This document shows positions 62,301-64,000 of a stretch of 64,000 bases of DNA, in pieces; position 1 is the first letter of the stretch, and each line of letters opens with the position of its first letter. The notes beneath the pieces were generated by a model, which worked only from the letters and a program-made list of their open reading frames with translations, was not told where the DNA came from and made no database searches. The DNA lies in the NCBI RefSeq assembly GCF_014805685.1, contig NC_060886.1:26917152-26981151 (forward strand), read 5' to 3'. This stretch comes from Silurus meridionalis (Eukaryota > Chordata > Actinopteri > Siluriformes > Siluridae). The position numbers were made by a program, and so were the translations under genes.

Positions 62301-63943
62301 TTCACCAAGCTATACATTGTTGTGCGGTTCCTGCTCTGTGTATTCGAGCGGCTTCCCAATTCAAAAAGATGATCAGCTAATGCACCATAGTCAAACTGCA
62401 ACATGTGAAAAGAGAATTGTTTTTCCAGTCTTTTTCAGTTTTATATTCATGCTTGATGTAGGGTGAGGGTCAGTCTATCTCAGATGCACTCACCTGTAGA
62501 ACAGGACCAACATCATTTTCTTCTGTGTCCATGCTGTCCAAATCCAGGTCACCTTTACTTCCTTTGCTGTCTTCCACTACTTCAGGGGTTCCTGGATCAG
62601 ATAGATACACAAAATCTTTTTTAAAATATCAACTGTTCTGATAGTGAGAAAAAGTTCAATAAGGTTTTAGATTGCTGACAACGCACTGTTGTATATTTCA
62701 GCAAAGCCAGATACCAGAGCCACGGACTTGTTGAGGAACTGCTCATGAGCTAGGCTTCCTGAAGTTTCTGCTTGCACTCTAAGCACAATGTTCATTGAGT
62801 TTAACCATTAAGATTCAAAATGCCTATACCTAATAATCTGTCTGTCCCCATCCCGACTTTACATGCTCCTCACATACCAGCGAACCTGCTCCCTTATGCT
62901 TTCCAAAGTTTTGGAAGGAATATATACATTTAAACTTTATATAACCCCTCTAACTTCTTCTGTAAAACTGTTTTATAACATGTCCATTGTTAAAAACGTA
63001 ACAAATAAGTCCATATCTAAAATAATGTCATATAGCAGCACAATGAATTGAGAAACTACTTTTAGGCCATAAACCATCAGAAGAGGTTATGGATCTACTT
63101 AGGTCACTAAATAAACTGGCTTATTGCTTTTAGCGCACACATATGTTAGCAGAAATGTGCACAAGTTAGTTACTCCTGGCTTCACTTTTACAAAATTAGT
63201 CAACTTCGTGTACTTAGTATTTAACTGTTTCCTTGATACATACTTATGCTGCAATGATCATTTTAAGTTAGAAAAGGAAAAACATTTACATTGGTCATGC
63301 TTCTTCAAATAGAAAATGTGTAAATAAGCAGGCGACATGTGTCATAATTGTGCAGTTTCCGTTTTTTTTTTAATTACAATCACCTTGAATGACAGCAGTT
63401 TAACCTGACGAATAAATAATTGACCTACCGTTAACCTTTTTAACTTTAGTCTCTTTGGGTGCCATGTTCTTCAGCTCCCCTTTCTTTACTATTTCTTCTT
63501 CCTCCACCTCACTAGACGCCTGATCAGAGTCTGAATCATCGCCTCCTGCATGCTGCAGCTCCCTCATCAGGTCTTCAATTGCATAAGGAGCATGATCCAC
63601 AATAGTCCTAAAGATGTTCTTAGAGATGAAGGTCAACAGCAAGCGACTGCAACACAGAAGGCATTGACCCATATAGAATTATCTGTAACTGAACAATGGC
63701 ATTTTATTTTTGCAGTAACAAAGAGCTAAATGAGTTGTACTATTTTAGCCATACTCTCTTTATGAAAGATGAAGCCTCTCATTTCTCACAAGCAAGGTAT
63801 CATTCCATTAATTACATGATTGTGCCTTTTAATAAATTCCAGCAACATACTCTAGTACAAAGCATTCATGTAACTCACTCTTTGGTCTTGGCCATGGTTT
63901 TGCAAAATGGGTCGATGAAAGTCAGGTTCTGTTCAGCTGTCAG
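56136..63943 (-). CDS. rrp1: ribosomal RNA processing protein 1 (RRP1/RRP1B type), 3' part
   Basis: Ten exons on the minus strand join in phase: 63943-63879, 63646-63429, 62591-62494, 62395-62298, 62176-62157, 60792-60649, 59700-58377, 58257-58113, 56767-56701, 56314-56136. The first two carry the end of the conserved Nop52 domain (LTAEQNLTFIDPFCKTMAKT; NIFRTIVDHAPYAIEDLMRE). Exons 4-6 carry FDYGALADHLFELGSRSNTQ and DLSAGIFPQIKDN, typical of RRP1. The C-terminus has KKVTFGLKNNKTTEFKKTDR and ends ATAADFF, as in RRP1B. The middle is a long Lys/Ser/Glu-rich, probably disordered region. RRP1 proteins act in the nucleolus in 28S rRNA maturation; RRP1B also recruits a phosphatase in mammals. Two 1-nt indels break the frame (58618-58625 and 58199-58202). 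The 5' exons lie past 64000. Confidence 0.9.
56701..56767 (-). CDS. rrp1: rrp1 exon (KKVTFGL motif)
   Basis: 67 bp. Acceptor TTTGGTAG, donor GTAAGT. Encodes KFQTLKTENKKVTFGLKNNK followed by TT and a split Glu. The KVTFGL motif is typical of RRP1B. Confidence 0.9.
56910..57345 (+). mobile_element. old Tc1-like remnant in rrp1 intron
   Basis: The ends 'tttattaggaacac' (about 56924) and 'gtgttactaagta' (about 57327) look like decayed inverted ends. The plus-strand interior reads DLNPTDHLWNVLEHNLQ at about 57165-57215, a degenerate form of the DxNPxxxLW transposase motif. Confidence 0.55.
57700..58008 (+). mobile_element. Tc1-like 3' end remnant in rrp1 intron
   Basis: VPTVMHGGGGVMVQ at about 57778-57820 matches the HGGG block of Tc1 transposases, and the end GTCCAAACTTTTGACTGGTAC at about 57975-57995 matches a common fish Tc1 terminus. 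The rest has decayed. Confidence 0.6.
58036..58085 (-). repeat. SINE-like tail fragment in rrp1 intron
   Basis: Contains GGCATTTAGCAGACGCCCTT and GTCCAGAGCGGCGTAC, the inverse of the tail type at 22314-22364. It ends about 30 bases from the rrp1 exon. Confidence 0.6.
58113..58257 (-). CDS. rrp1: rrp1 exon, one extra base
   Basis: 145 bp where 144 would keep the frame. Acceptor TTTGCAACAG, donor GTATAG. Encodes GIVTHKKLKMGKASPKSDF, then, after one extra T in the TTTT run, VSFQGLIKPPTPLFCKTKPK and HSTPLTSIK, similar to RRP1B. An alternative acceptor TCATTTCAG exists inside the exon (about 58180). Confidence 0.8.
58377..59700 (-). CDS. rrp1: rrp1 long exon (Lys/Ser/Glu-rich), frameshifted
   Basis: 1324 bp. 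Acceptor CCCAGCAG with a tandem CAGCAG (alternative start 59703), donor GTAAGT. About 360 codons are open, with repeated basic clusters (KKRRRSKVLKK, KNKKKKMM, KKVKRKKLK, KKKKGKGK), then an A8 run (58625-58618 on the minus strand). The frame there leads to a stop within a few codons. In the frame one base over it continues to the donor with VPDHSTEMNSVTPMKNGKKK. A missing A in the run explains the break. This kind of region is fast evolving in the family. Confidence 0.85.
60188..60316. repeat. near-perfect 64-bp inverted repeat, no spacer
   Basis: Left arm 60188-60251 and right arm 60252-60316 are complementary except for a few bases near 60234 and 60272. It lies in an rrp1 intron and would form a long hairpin in RNA or a cruciform in DNA. 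No transposon ends or target duplications are visible. Confidence 0.88.
60649..60792 (-). CDS. rrp1: rrp1 exon
   Basis: 144 bp. Acceptor TTTACAG, donor GTCAGC (weak but standard GT). Encodes IFPQIKDNCDLSDRSDEELF, DDKKSEKKKRRNESPRTGDE and a basic end MVAKKSK. Confidence 0.87.
60934..62061. mobile_element. nonautonomous hAT element in rrp1 intron
   Basis: Ends TAGGGCTGCAAC and GTTGCAGCCCTA are inverse and flanked by GACCCACG (60926-60933) and GACCCACT (62062-62069), an 8-bp duplication with one change. Interior of 1.1 kb has no transposase. It lies about 95 bp downstream of the 20-nt microexon in the direction of transcription. Confidence 0.88.
62157..62176 (-). CDS. rrp1: rrp1 20-nt microexon
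   Basis: 20 bp between AAATGAAG acceptor and GTAAGT donor, preceded by a long T tract. With the split codons on each side it reads TFRDLSAG, which fits the FQDLxxG motif following the FDY exon in the family. Its loss would shift the frame. Confidence 0.75.
62298..62395 (-). CDS. rrp1: rrp1 exon (FDY block)
   Basis: 98 bp. Acceptor TGTTGCAG, donor GTAAGG. Encodes FDYGALADHLFELGSRSNTQ then SRNRTTMYSLVK; matches the FDY-A-A-L-x(2)-SR motif of RRP1. Confidence 0.9.
62494..62591 (-). CDS. rrp1: rrp1 exon
   Basis: 98 bp. Acceptor CTGATCCAG, donor GTGAGT. Encodes TPEVVEDSKGSKGDLDLDSM, DTEENDVGPVLQ; GPVLQ is the conserved lead into the FDY block. Confidence 0.88.
63429..63646 (-). CDS. rrp1: rrp1 exon (Nop52 end and acidic linker)
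   Basis: 218 bp. Acceptor TGTGTTGCAG, donor GTAGGT. Encodes RLLLTFISKNIFRTIVDHAP, YAIEDLMRELQHAGG, then an acidic run (DDSDSDQASSEVEEEE). Confidence 0.9.
63879..63943 (-). CDS. rrp1: rrp1 exon (Nop52 domain)
   Basis: 65 bp. Acceptor TGTCTTCTGCAG, donor GTGAGT. Encodes LTAEQNLTFIDPFCKTMAKT followed by K and a split codon, the most conserved block of the family. Confidence 0.9.
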
Positions 63944-64000
63944 CTGCAGAAGACACATTAGTTATGTCAAGTAAAACTTTGTGTGTGATGAAGTTTTGAT

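Noticed and set aside
63696..63974. Plus-strand ORF over the rrp1 region
   Set aside because: It is antisense to the rrp1 exon at 63879-63943 and has no support of its own.

Overview
This is a vertebrate, almost certainly ray-finned fish, nuclear window. The evidence is one spliced protein-coding gene of clear vertebrate type, many Tc1-like DD34E elements, DIRS, L2-like and RTE-like LINEs, Gypsy and ERV-like elements, tRNA-derived SINEs of the kind common in teleosts, and very long (TA)n tracts. The repeat mix resembles otophysan or catfish genomes, but I cannot fix the species. No CRISPR array, operon or other prokaryotic feature is present.

The window reads as a gene-poor, transposon-rich stretch between and inside a few genes. 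Region 1-10 kb holds a tRNA-Glu-derived SINE with a perfect 18-bp target duplication, a second SINE, two DIRS relics arranged head to head, and a hAT MITE carrying a nested SINE. Region 10-21 kb holds LINE, Tc1 and pogo/Tigger pieces, a recent 1.47-kb tandem duplication, a decayed Tc1 element, and a decayed copy of a fish-specific multi-exon gene family. Region 21-28 kb holds a solo LTR, a nearly intact Tc1 element, and two minus-strand exons 4.7 kb apart. One encodes a signal peptide and the other a transmembrane C-terminus with matching splice phase, so they may be ends of one small receptor-like gene. Region 28-51 kb is a nest of elements. An L2-like LINE is split by a complete LTR-flanked ERV-like element with a 5-bp target duplication. 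Next comes a Gypsy element of Gmr1 type (integrase before reverse transcriptase, SCAN-like gag, tRNA-Pro primer site), then further L2-like copies, a Gypsy deletion derivative with a chromodomain, and a Tc1 element interrupted by an L2-like 3' end. Region 51-55 kb holds an RTE-like LINE, whose 3' end matches the SINE tails, and another Tc1 element.

Region 56-64 kb holds the one confidently identified host gene, rrp1 (RRP1B type), on the minus strand. Ten exons are visible and its 5' end lies beyond the window. It acts in nucleolar rRNA processing. One exon is only 20 nt, one acceptor is a tandem NAGNAG, and two homopolymer indels break the long C-terminal reading frame; these are either assembly errors or real lesions.

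I found no plainly new biological system. The most informative items are the Gmr1-type element, the candidate split receptor gene, the rrp1 microexon and frameshifts, the SINE/LINE tail partnership, and the dated nesting of elements shown by exact target-site duplications.
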